DNA of 64,000 nt from Microvirga sp. ACRRW (GTDB lineage Bacteria; Pseudomonadota; Alphaproteobacteria; Rhizobiales; Beijerinckiaceae): positions 124,001 through 188,000 of the forward strand of contig NZ_JAKRNJ010000004.1 in the NCBI RefSeq assembly GCF_022346925.1. Direction: 5' to 3'. The notes beneath the pieces were generated by a model, which searched no databases, was not told the DNA's origin, and saw nothing but the letters and a program-made list of their open reading frames with translations. Positions 26,331 through 36,000 of the stretch are shown here, piece by piece. Position 1 is the first letter of the stretch. Each line of letters starts with the position of its first letter. The translations under genes were made by a program, and so were the position numbers.

Positions 26331-27569
26331 TTACGAAGGATCGCCCAGGGTTTCTGTCATGAATTCCGGCTCAAGAGTAAAAAGCTCCTGTGGACGCTTC
26401 ACGCCTCGCAAGGCATAGCGTCCAACCGATACGAAATTCTCCTGATCCTTCTCTGAAGCTGCCGAATAAAATGCAGAGGAGACCAGAATATCTCTTTCGA
26501 CCGAGCGGCACAGGGCGGCAATCCGGCTGGCTTCATTCACCGCGGGGCCAACGACGGTAAAGTCCAATCGATCCTGGCTTCCGATATTGCCGTAGAAGAC
26601 CTCGCCGATATGAAGAGCGAGATAAGCATCGGTCACAGGCAGGTCGGCTGCTGCCCGTTCCTTGTTGAGCGAATGGATGCCGGCACGCATCCGCCTCTCA
26701 GCCTCAAGTGCGCATCGACAGGCCTGTGCCGCATTCTCCGCTGTAAAGATCGCGAGGGTGCCGTCCCCGATCAGCTTCAGCACGTCGCCGCCCGCATCAT
26801 GGATCGACGACACGATTGTTTCTGCATAATCATTGAGAAAAGGAATGATCTGCTCTGGCTCCGCGGTTTCAGTGACGCTGGTGAAACCGCGCAGATCACT
26901 GAACCATAGGACCGCCTGAATTCTATCCGTGACTCCACGGGCGATCCTGCCGCTCAGAACCCTGCGGCCCGCGTCCCTTCCGAGATAAGTCGTTACAAGG
27001 GTTTCGGTAATGCGCACGAGAGAAGCGCATTTCATGGCAAGCGCGAGAGGCGCCGCGAGATCGCGCAGAATAGTTATTTCCTCATCTGCAAAGCCTGAGA
27101 CCGCATCGGTCGTCCATGACGAATAGAAACAATCGACCTCGCCGATCGTGCCCTCGGCTGCAAAGCGATGCGCGAGAGCCAGGTAATCGGTCTGCCCTTC
27201 TTCGCGCAGTTCGTCCAGGATAACGAAATCGGCTGGATGACGTGGACCGATCCGGCGCCGGAGTAGATCGTCTCCCGTATGGAAGAGGTGATAATATGTA
27301 CTGCGGCGCCAGCTTTCGGCAGCCTCGCCCTCATTCGTGCGGCCATACTCGACGACGGGCTCGATATCCGCTTGATCCTTTCGCCAGCGAAAGGCGCGAC
27401 CCTCATAAATGGGATGCAGAGTGTCGATGATCATGTTCACGCGATTGATCGGCAAACCCGCCTCGAGCATCCTGCGGCAGAACCCGTGAAGGATGTCCGC
27501 CTCCGTCATGCCATTCAGCCCTGCCTCGGTCACCCATCGCGTCAGATTTGCCAGCTGTTCCGTATCCAC
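26331..27569 (-). CDS. class III adenylate/guanylate cyclase
   Basis: The 412-residue protein starts at GTG 27569 with GGAG eight bases upstream. The C-terminal catalytic domain (about 215-400) has the metal-binding aspartates (LWFSDLRGFTSVTE and KLIGDGTLAIF) and the transition-state block (VGPAVNEASRIAALC). The N-terminal 200 residues are a soluble sensor-like region without a familiar domain. It would make cAMP (or cGMP) in the cytoplasm. It begins 40 bases after the RND pump stop, so it may be read through from the efflux operon; why a cyclase should sit there is unknown. Confidence 0.88.
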   Translation of the reverse strand: MDTEQLANLTRWVTEAGLNGMTEADILHGFCRRMLEAGLPINRVNMIIDTLHPIYEGRAFRWRKDQADIEPVVEYGRTNEGEAAESWRRSTYYHLFHTGDDLLRRRIGPRHPADFVILDELREEGQTDYLALAHRFAAEGTIGEVDCFYSSWTTDAVSGFADEEITILRDLAAPLALAMKCASLVRITETLVTTYLGRDAGRRVLSGRIARGVTDRIQAVLWFSDLRGFTSVTETAEPEQIIPFLNDYAETIVSSIHDAGGDVLKLIGDGTLAIFTAENAAQACRCALEAERRMRAGIHSLNKERAAADLPVTDAYLALHIGEVFYGNIGSQDRLDFTVVGPAVNEASRIAALCRSVERDILVSSAFYSAASEKDQENFVSVGRYALRGVKRPQELFTLEPEFMTETLGDPS

Positions 27570-27609
27570 GAAGATTCTCCGTTTCCGGCTCGATCAAAAG
27601 CCGACGCGC

Positions 27610-30600
27610 CTATTCAGCAAGAGAGGCCTTCGCCTCCGTCGCGCCCGGTTTACCTTGAGCGCGTAATTTGGACAGGCGCAGCACCAGGAGCCGCAAGGTG
27701 ACATAGAACACAGGCGTGAGGAATAGCCCGAACAGCGTCACACCGATCATTCCGAAGAACACCGCTGTTCCAAGCGCCTGCCGCATCTCGGCGCCTGGCC
27801 CGGTTGCGATCACGAGCGGCAGCACGCCAAGGATGAAGGCAAAGGCCGTCATCAGGATAGGTCGCAGCCTCAATCGACATGCCTCGATAACTGCCTCCGC
27901 CGGGGTCTTTCCCTCGAACTCCGCCTGTCTCGCGAATTCCACGATGAGGATGGCGTTCTTAGCAGCCAATCCGACGAGGACCACAAGGCCGATCTGCGTC
28001 AGGATATTGTTGTCCTGCCCTCGCAGCATCACGCCGACCAGCGCGGAGAGGACGCTCATTGGAACGATGAGGATGATGGCAAGTGGCAAGGACCAGCTTT
28101 CATACTGAGCCGCAAGCACGAGAAACACGAAGAGTACCGAGAGAGCGAAGATGAATATCGCCGTATTGCCGGTCTGCCGTTCCTGGAAGGCAAGCTCCGT
28201 CCACTCGAACCCCATGCTGGGCGAAAGGTTCTGTCGAACCATTTCCTCCATGATGTTGAGCGCATCGCCCGAGGAGACACCCGGAGCCGCATTGCCCTGC
28301 AACGCGACCGAAGTGAACATGTTGTAGCGCTGAATCAGATCGGGGCCCGACACCTCACGCATCTCGACAAGAGTGCCCAAGGGAACGAGAGCTCCTGCGG
28401 ACGAGCGGACGCGCAGCCGATTAATGTCTTCCTGGTCGATCCTGAATCGTTGGTCGGCCTGGGCGCGGACTTGATAGACACGGCCGAACGCGTTGAAGTC
28501 ATTCACGTAGGCCGTTCCGAGATTGATCCGCAGCGTTTCGAAAATACTGGGAATCGGCACATTCAGAAGGCCCGCCTTCTGGCGGTCGATTTCCAGATAG
28601 ACCTGAGGTGAGTTGGCCGAGAACGTCGTGAAGACGCCGACAAGGTTCGGGTTCTGGCGAGCCTGCCCCATGAGCTGATAGGCAACTGCGAGAATCCCGC
28701 GAACATTATCACCGGTTCTGTTCTGGAGCTGGACCTTGAAGCCTCCCGAATTCCCGAGCCCTCGCACGGGTGGCGGAGGAATGGCGATGATGAAAGCCTC
28801 TTCAATCTGCTGCAAGCGAGAGAAGAGATCGCTAATGATCTTGGTCCCTGAATCTCCGGATTCGATCCGCTCGGGAAACGGCTTGAACGGGGCGAAGATG
28901 GCGGCAGCATTGGTTGCATTGGTAAAGGTCGCACCGGAGAACCCCGCGAAGGCCACCGCATGCTGGACGCCCGGTGTTTCCTGAATGATCCTCGATGCCC
29001 TTTCCACGACGGCATTGGTGCGAGACAATGCGGAGCCATCCGGCAACTGAACGACCACGATGGCATAACCTTGATCCAGTGCCGGAATGAATCCGCGCGG
29101 CACATGATTGGCGATCCACACGGTGCCGGCCAGCAACCCCGCATAAATGGGAAGCACGATCAGCTTGTGACGCACGACCGATCCGACCGCCCTGGCATAT
29201 CCCTGGGAGGTCGCGTCGAAGGCACGGTTGAATCCCCCCGTCAAAGCCTTCCCGGATCGAACAAGCGGATTCCTCGGAGGCTCATGACTGTGCGGCTTCA
29301 GAAGCCACGCGGCAAGGGCTGGAGACAGGGTCAGGGAGTTGAAAGCCGAGATCACCGTCGAGACGGCGATGGTCAACGCGAACTGACGGTAGAATTGACC
29401 CGAGATTCCGGGAATGAAGGCAGTCGGCACGAACACAGCCACCAGAACCAGCGCAATGGCGACAAGAGCGGTTCCGACCTCGTCCATGGTCGTATGGGCC
29501 GCATCCCTTGGCGAGAGGCCGAGGGCGATGTTGCGCTCCACATTCTCGACCACGACGATGGCGTCGTCGACCACGATGCCGATTGCGAGCACCATGCCGA
29601 ACAGAGTCAGAGTGTTCAGGGAGAACCCAAGAGCAGCCATGGCCGCGAATGTCCCGACCAATGATACGGGAATCGCAACGATGGGGATGAGGGCCGTGCG
29701 CCAACTCTGCAGAAAGACGATCACGACGAGAACGACGAGAGCTGTTGCCTCGAACAGGGTTTTATAGACTTCATCGACGCTGGCCGCGATGAACTCAGTC
29801 GGATTGTAGATGATCTGGTATGCGATTCCAGGAGGGAACCCGGCCTTCAGCTGTTCCATGGTCCGAAGGATCTGGTCCGAGGCGGCAAGCGCGTTCGTGC
29901 CGGGACGCTGAAAGATACCGAGCGCGACGGCAGGCTTTCCGTCGAGGTAGGAATTCGTCACGTACTCCTGAGCACCGAGCTCGATGCGGGCGACATCCTG
30001 CAGCCGCACCAAGCGCCCGTCAGGAGTGGCCTGCACGATGATCGGACGAAACTGGCGCGGATCCTCGAACCGTCCCTGCGTTGTGACGGTTAGCTGGAAC
30101 GCAGCGTCCGTCGGTGTCGGCTCCTGCCCCAGCGCCCCGCCCGAGACCTGCACGTTCTGCTCCTGAATGGCGCGAACCACGTCGCTGGATGTAAGCCCAT
30201 AAGCCGCGAGCTTTTCGGGATCGAGCCAAATCCTGAGGGAATATAGTCGCTCGCCGAAGATGATGATATCGCCTACGCCGTCAAGACGCAGGAGAATGTC
30301 GCGGACATAATTGCGGGCATAGTTCGAGATGTAGAGCTGGTCGTAGGAATTATCCGGCGAGAGCATGTGCACGACCATCATCAGGTCGGGAGAGCTCTTG
30401 AGCGTGGTCACTCCAAGGCGCCGCACTTCTTCCGGCAGGCGTGGCGTGGCGATGGCGACCCGGTTCTGGACAAGCACCTGGGCGTTGTCGAGATCGGTCC
30501 CGAGCTTGAAGGTGATCGTCAAAGCCATGGAGCCGTCGCCGGTGGAATAGGAGGACATGTAGAGCATGTCCTCGACACCGTTGATCTGCTGCTCCAGCGG

Positions 30601-30795
30601 CGTAGCGACGGTGGCGGCGACCGTTTGAGCATCCGCTCCTGGATAGCTGGCTCTGACAACGACTGTCGGCGGCGTGATATCCGGATATTGCGCAACCGGC
30701 AGAACGGCGTAGGCGATTCCGCCGACGATAAGGAAGAGAACCGACAGGACGGTTGCGAAAATGGGCCGGTCGACGAAAAAATGTGCGAAGCGCAT
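27610..30795 (-). CDS. RND multidrug efflux permease (HAE1/AcrB-MexB family)
   Basis: The 1061-residue protein has the full RND layout: 12 membrane helices and two large periplasmic loops. It starts with FFVDRPIFATVLSVLFLIVG. The TM4 proton-relay aspartate pair is in GIVVDDAIVVVENVERN. The C-terminal half repeats the fold (ILTQIGLVVLVGLAAKNAIL). It exports drugs or other hydrophobic compounds using the proton gradient. The adaptor gene lies 22 bases upstream. No TolC-type channel or local repressor is visible, so an outer-membrane partner must be encoded elsewhere. Confidence 0.93.
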   Translation of the reverse strand: MRFAHFFVDRPIFATVLSVLFLIVGGIAYAVLPVAQYPDITPPTVVVRASYPGADAQTVAATVATPLEQQINGVEDMLYMSSYSTGDGSMALTITFKLGTDLDNAQVLVQNRVAIATPRLPEEVRRLGVTTLKSSPDLMMVVHMLSPDNSYDQLYISNYARNYVRDILLRLDGVGDIIIFGERLYSLRIWLDPEKLAAYGLTSSDVVRAIQEQNVQVSGGALGQEPTPTDAAFQLTVTTQGRFEDPRQFRPIIVQATPDGRLVRLQDVARIELGAQEYVTNSYLDGKPAVALGIFQRPGTNALAASDQILRTMEQLKAGFPPGIAYQIIYNPTEFIAASVDEVYKTLFEATALVVLVVIVFLQSWRTALIPIVAIPVSLVGTFAAMAALGFSLNTLTLFGMVLAIGIVVDDAIVVVENVERNIALGLSPRDAAHTTMDEVGTALVAIALVLVAVFVPTAFIPGISGQFYRQFALTIAVSTVISAFNSLTLSPALAAWLLKPHSHEPPRNPLVRSGKALTGGFNRAFDATSQGYARAVGSVVRHKLIVLPIYAGLLAGTVWIANHVPRGFIPALDQGYAIVVVQLPDGSALSRTNAVVERASRIIQETPGVQHAVAFAGFSGATFTNATNAAAIFAPFKPFPERIESGDSGTKIISDLFSRLQQIEEAFIIAIPPPPVRGLGNSGGFKVQLQNRTGDNVRGILAVAYQLMGQARQNPNLVGVFTTFSANSPQVYLEIDRQKAGLLNVPIPSIFETLRINLGTAYVNDFNAFGRVYQVRAQADQRFRIDQEDINRLRVRSSAGALVPLGTLVEMREVSGPDLIQRYNMFTSVALQGNAAPGVSSGDALNIMEEMVRQNLSPSMGFEWTELAFQERQTGNTAIFIFALSVLFVFLVLAAQYESWSLPLAIILIVPMSVLSALVGVMLRGQDNNILTQIGLVVLVGLAAKNAILIVEFARQAEFEGKTPAEAVIEACRLRLRPILMTAFAFILGVLPLVIATGPGAEMRQALGTAVFFGMIGVTLFGLFLTPVFYVTLRLLVLRLSKLRAQGKPGATEAKASLAE

Positions 30796-30817
30796 GGATT
30801 TTTCCCATCGCGTGAGA

Positions 30818-31969
30818 TCAGATGCCGTTTCTCTCTCGTGTCGGAGGGAGCGTCGTCATCTGCGGGGTAATGGGCGCTCCAGGCCGCACTCGCACGAGGC
30901 CGTTCACGACGATTGTCTCATTGCCTGTCAGACCATCTCGAATGACCCTGTAGCCGTCGATTCTGGGGCCGATGCGGACAGGCTTGAGATTGACGATATT
31001 GTTGTCGCCAACAACATAAACCACGCGCCGATCCTGATCGCTGCCGATCGCCTCATCCGGCAGAAGAATACCCTTGTACGGATCCGAAGCGCCGACTGTG
31101 ACGCGGCCGAACAGGCCAGGTGTCAGAAAATGGTCCTTGTTCTCGAAGATCGCACGGGAGCGCATCGTGCCGCTGGCGGCATCCAGCCGGTTATCGACGA
31201 AGTCGAGCTGCCCTTTCCGCTGTCCTAGGCGCTCGTCCGTCAGAGTCAGCAGAACTTCGTTGTATTCTCCCTGGGCCGTCGTCCTCGTCCCTCCTTGGGT
31301 TTGGCGCGACAAGGCCAGGAAGGAACGTTCGTCGACGTCGAAGTAGAAGTGGATAGGATCCAGCGAGAGAACATTCGTCAGCACCGTCTCGTTTGCATTG
31401 ACGAGATTACCCTCAGAGACGAGCTTGCGGGAGATTTTTCCAGACAGGGGAGATTTGATCTCGGTGAACTCCAGATCGAGCCGAGCCTGCCGCAGGGCCG
31501 CCTGTGCCCGATCGAGTTCCGCCTTTCCGGTCAGGAACGATTGCCGTCTCTGGTCATAGAGCTGGTCGGTGATGTTGCCGGTGCGGCGCAATTGCTCGGC
31601 CCGTTCGAGATCGCTCTGCGCGAACTCCATGCGGACCTGGGAGGAGGTCACCGCGGCCTGTGCCTGCTCGAGGGCGTTTCGATAAGGGCGCTGATCGATG
31701 GTGAAGAGGAGGTCTCCGGCCTTGACGTTGGTCCCGTCCTGAAAATGCACCTTATCGAGATAGCCTGAGACGCGCGAACGTATGTCGACCTGATCGATGG
31801 CTTCGAAGCGGCCGATGAAATCGGTTTGTTCGATGATGTCCTTGACCACAGGTTTCGCGACGGTCACGGGCGGCGCTTGCGCCAGCCCCCCTTGAGCGAG
31901 AGCCGTGCCGTTAGCGAGAAGCCAGCCATGAATGACGCCACAAACGAGGATAGACCGCAGACGACGCAT
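30818..31969 (-). CDS. RND efflux periplasmic adaptor (AcrA/MexA family)
   Basis: The 383-residue membrane-fusion protein has a signal peptide. It then shows the family blocks VDIRSRVSGYLDKVHFQDGT (lipoyl half), a helical hairpin (about residues 100-160), FTEIKSPLSGKISRKLV (second lipoyl half) and DPIHFYFDVDERSF (beta-barrel). It links the inner-membrane pump to an outer-membrane channel. The ATG is preceded by a perfect AGGAGG. No lipobox is evident. It is the first gene of the pump operon; the 248 bases upstream are non-coding. Confidence 0.92.
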   Translation of the reverse strand: MRRLRSILVCGVIHGWLLANGTALAQGGLAQAPPVTVAKPVVKDIIEQTDFIGRFEAIDQVDIRSRVSGYLDKVHFQDGTNVKAGDLLFTIDQRPYRNALEQAQAAVTSSQVRMEFAQSDLERAEQLRRTGNITDQLYDQRRQSFLTGKAELDRAQAALRQARLDLEFTEIKSPLSGKISRKLVSEGNLVNANETVLTNVLSLDPIHFYFDVDERSFLALSRQTQGGTRTTAQGEYNEVLLTLTDERLGQRKGQLDFVDNRLDAASGTMRSRAIFENKDHFLTPGLFGRVTVGASDPYKGILLPDEAIGSDQDRRVVYVVGDNNIVNLKPVRIGPRIDGYRVIRDGLTGNETIVVNGLVRVRPGAPITPQMTTLPPTRERNGI

Positions 31970-32217
31970 GCGAACCTCCTGATCGGCATTATCGATCCAG
32001 CATTACAAGCCCATTATTGCTATTGGCCCTCTGCGGCGGCTGATATCCGCTCAGCTCGCACATCCATATTATGCAGCATTATGACGGCGGAGAGGCAATG
32101 GAACTCTCGAGTGCATCCATGGCGCGACAATGGTACGGCGTTCCATTCTGGATGGATCGCCCTCTTCCCGCCGATCGGAACGCTCTAAGCTGAATGCGTT
32201 GGCGCAGCCCTGCCCGC

Positions 32218-32982
32218 TCAGAACCGGATATTGAGGCCGATGCGGCTGATCCAGCCGTTGTTCTTGAAGCGATACACCGCCTCGTCGCCCTCTCGCGCCA
32301 ACGTCAGGCTCTCGTCGGCCATGCTGTAGTACAACGCCTCGGTCTTGAGCGATACGTTCTGCGTCAGGGTATGCTCCGTTCCGGCCCCGATCACAAAGCC
32401 CAACGTCCAATCCTCTTGGCGCGCCTCCGGCCCAAGGCCCGTCGGCGCGACCGTGATCCGTCCCTGCCGCTCGATCTGTGCATAGGCCAGGCCGCCCGTG
32501 ACGTAGACCAACGACTGCTGGAACACCGGCAGCAGGCTCGGCAGCGCAACGCCTGCCCTCCCCTTGACCGTCCCGAACAGGTTCATCTGCGAACCCAGAT
32601 CCGTGCGCAGCGTGATGGCGCCGTTGGTCGTCTCGAAAGTGCGCGTGCGCGCGAGGTTCATGGCGGTCAGATCCGCCTCCACGCCCACCACGAGACTGCC
32701 TGTCTGCCACAGATACCCGATCTGGGCGCCGCCCCCGAGGCTGGAATCGCTCAAACCCGCGCGAATGGGGATCAAAGCGGACGCAACCCCCGACAGGCCA
32801 GCGCGCTCGGCCTCACTGTCGTCGCGAACCCAGGCGCCATGGACACCCGCATAAAACCCGCTCCAGCTGAATGCGGGAGCAGTTGCCGGCACCGCAATGG
32901 CGGCGCGGCTCGGCAGGTCGGCAGCGCTGGCCAAGCTGGTCAGGGCCACCAGCGCCGAGGCGGACAGAAGAAGTATCTTCAT
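32218..32982 (-). CDS. outer-membrane beta-barrel protein (Omp31/porin-like)
   Basis: The protein has 254 residues from ATG 32982 (GGAG upstream) with a clear signal peptide ending at SLASA. The mature start (FSWSGFYAGVHGAWVRDD) and the terminal strand ending in phenylalanine (ISRIGLNIRF) are typical of the small 8-stranded barrels abundant in Rhizobiales (Omp25/31, RopB). Its role is structural or in surface stability; it is not a TolC channel. It lies 52 bases downstream of the giant RTX gene and may share its transcript. Confidence 0.85.
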   Translation of the reverse strand: MKILLLSASALVALTSLASAADLPSRAAIAVPATAPAFSWSGFYAGVHGAWVRDDSEAERAGLSGVASALIPIRAGLSDSSLGGGAQIGYLWQTGSLVVGVEADLTAMNLARTRTFETTNGAITLRTDLGSQMNLFGTVKGRAGVALPSLLPVFQQSLVYVTGGLAYAQIERQGRITVAPTGLGPEARQEDWTLGFVIGAGTEHTLTQNVSLKTEALYYSMADESLTLAREGDEAVYRFKNNGWISRIGLNIRF

Positions 32983-33034
32983 GCAAATCTCCAAAAATCA
33001 GGCAAGCGTCAACGCAAGGCCGGCCAGAGGCCGG

Positions 33035-36000
33035 TTACAGCAGCACGTCGGAGCTGGCGAAGAAGCCGACGATCCGGATCTCAAAGTTGGCTTTCCCGTC
33101 ACCATCGACGTCGCCCATCAGAATTCCGTTCGTGTATTGCAACTCCCCTGCCCGGCCGGTGAAGCCCGCCGACAGGAAGCCGGTGGCTTCGTGCGGAGCC
33201 AGGAAGGGAACCTCGGCGCCAACCCAAATGAAGGACTGATTGCCCTTCTGGGTCATGTCCGCATCGATCTTGCGCAGATCGATGCGATCTATTCCGGATT
33301 GGAAGTCGTAGATGACGTCGCGCTGAGAGCCGACCCGGCTTTCCTGGATGGAATGGAAAGCAAACGTATCCGAACCGGCACCGCCCCACAGCTTGTCGCG
33401 GCCCAGGCCACCGACAATCCAGTCATTGCCGGCTTCCCCGCGCAGCACGTCATTGCCCGCGCCGCCATAGAGCCGATCGTTCCCGGCGCCGCCCCACAGG
33501 AAGTCTGTGCCGGAGCCTCCGTCCAGATAGTCGTTGCCTGCCCCGCCATAGACACGATCGCTGCCCGCACCGCCGGTCAGGCGATCCGCGCCGGCTCCAC
33601 CTTCCAAAGTGTCATGGCCATTGCCGCCGTCGAGCCTGTCGTTGCCTGATCCGCCGAGCAAGCGATCGTGACCGTTGCCGCCCCAGAGGCGATCATTGCC
33701 GATGCCGCCGGAAACGGTGTCGTTGCCATCGTCGCCGTAGAGATGGTCGTTGCCGCCGAGCGAGCCGACATAGTCGTTGCCGCCGCCGCCATGGATAGTG
33801 TCGTCGTCAGCGCCCAGCACGATGTGCTGGCTGGCGCTGTCGGCAAAGACCGTCTGGCTGCCGGCTCCGCCCGTAATTGTCGCGGAGCCAACGATGGCAG
33901 CGAAGTCCACATTATTGAGCAGGAGGTGCGCCGCCCCGCCGGAGCTGCTCGTATCGATGATCAGCGCCGTCACGACACCGCTACTGGAATCGCCCGTGAT
34001 CCCCAGGGGCTGCGTGGGGCTTGTCCCGGAGAGAATGCTGGGCGTGATCGTTTGCACAAGCATCGGAACGTCGGGAGCCAAACCGCCAAGGAAATCGGAG
34101 CCTCCGCCCGTGATCTGGTCTTGATCAACCGAGTCGGTCGCGGTGCGGGACTGAATCTCGCGGATGAGATCTGCGAGCGAGTCGCCTGTCGACCTGGGAG
34201 CGGACGGACCGGAGACCTGCAGGCCGAACCCGACCGGCACCTGCGCCGTAAGGACATTGCGTCCTCCGGACGTCACAAGTGGGATGTCGGCGACGCTAGC
34301 GCCGCCATCCGTGTTGGCGCGGTCTGAGGTCACCACTGGAATGGTGAGGATGCGGCCTGAGCTGCCATCCGGATAAATAATGGTCTCGGTTGTGACCTCT
34401 ACCCCATCGATGAGTTCGCCATAACCGGAAACCTGCACGCTCACCGTCTTCACTGTGCCGTCGATGGCTTTAACCGTGAAGGTCTCAGTCTTGACTTCGC
34501 CGGAGCGCAAAGCCTTGGTCGCAGCGGCACCGCTGTCGAGCACATAGGTCCAGATGCCGTGAACGGCATCGAAGGAGAACGTGCCGTAGGTGCCCCGGAC
34601 ATCGCTTTGAGCTCTGAATCCGGCCTCACCCGTATCGAGGTCCGCGACTACCAATACGCCGGTCGCCATCTGGGTGCCATTCTCGGCCACCGCACCCCAA
34701 TCCGTTCCCGTGAACGTAGCGACATCGTTGACGGCGGCGACATTCAGATTGACCGTCGTGGTATGACTCAGCGCGTGGCCGCCGCCCGTGTTGCCGCCAT
34801 CGTTGATCGAAACGGTCAGAACCTGCGCCCCGGTGTCGTCGGCAGCAGGCGTGTAGATGACGTGGCTGGCGGCAATGAACGCATTGATGTTCGCAATCGT
34901 GCCAATCAGAGTGAGCGCAGTATTTGTCCCGCCGACAACTACGCCCCCACTGCTCATTGCCATCAAGGTTCCGGCTTGCACGCTGAGTGTCACTGTCACT
35001 GAGGCAGAGCCTGCATCAACGTCCGTGAAGCTGATGCCCGTCAGAGCAGTCGCCGTATCCTCGACAACCGGAATGCTTCCGACAACTGTCGCAACGGGTG
35101 CATCATTAATGCTGGCAACAGCGATGGAAACTGTCGCAGTCTGAGACGAGAAGGCCGTCGTACCGCCGTTTGTCGTGGTATCTGCCTTGGAAAGTACGTT
35201 GTTGGACGAGGCTGCTCCACTGGTCCGGTCCCAAGCACGGAAGGTGAAGACGGGTGTTTCGCCGTTATTCCCATCCGCCACGTAACGCACCTGTGTGGCG
35301 GATGTCAGCAGCAATGCGGAAGAGTTTGAAACGGCACCGAAGCTGGTCCACGAAAGTCCGTCGGTAGAATACTCCCATGTGCCATTGCCGGACGCGCCCG
35401 TGACAGCAACCCCCGATAAAGCACCAGCATCGACATCGCCATAGCCCGCGCCAGCTAAGATGCTAGATACCGTCACGCCGATGGACGCTGCATCCTCGTT
35501 CATGCCTGGCAGGCCGTAATCTGCGCCCGAGATAATCGTGGGAGCATCATTGACACCTGAAACCGTCAGATTGACAGTCTTTGTGTCCGTCTTGGGCCCT
35601 CCCATGCCATTGTTGCCCAGATCGTTGATCGTGACGGTCAGAACACGCACGCCATTTTCGTTCGCAACAGGCGTGTAGGTGACATTGCCAGCAGCAATGA
35701 AGGCGTTGATGTCGGCAATCGTGCCAGTCAACGTTCGAGCTATACTGGTTCCGCCAACCGTGACGCCTGCAGCGGCGGACGCAGCGATCATGCCAGCCGG
35801 CACGCTGAGCGTCACCGTCACGTTACCCGATCCGGCATCGGTGTCCGAGAAGCTGATGCCCGCCAGAGTAGTCGTCATATCCTCCGTCACCTGGATGCCG
35901 GCGGATGGTACAGTGACAACGGGAGCAGCATTGGCAGCTACGATGGTCAGTGAGAAGGTCTTGGTATCGGTCAAGCTGCCGCCTGCGCCCGCATTGCCGC

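Noticed and set aside
32063-32083. ATTATG direct repeat upstream of the efflux adaptor
   Set aside because: Two 6-base units only, with no local regulator to match; too weak to call an operator.
33020-33034. CCGGCC-AGA-GGCCGG hairpin right after the RTX gene stop
   Set aside because: A 6-base stem without a T-run in GC-rich DNA; cannot be told from chance or from a weak attenuator.
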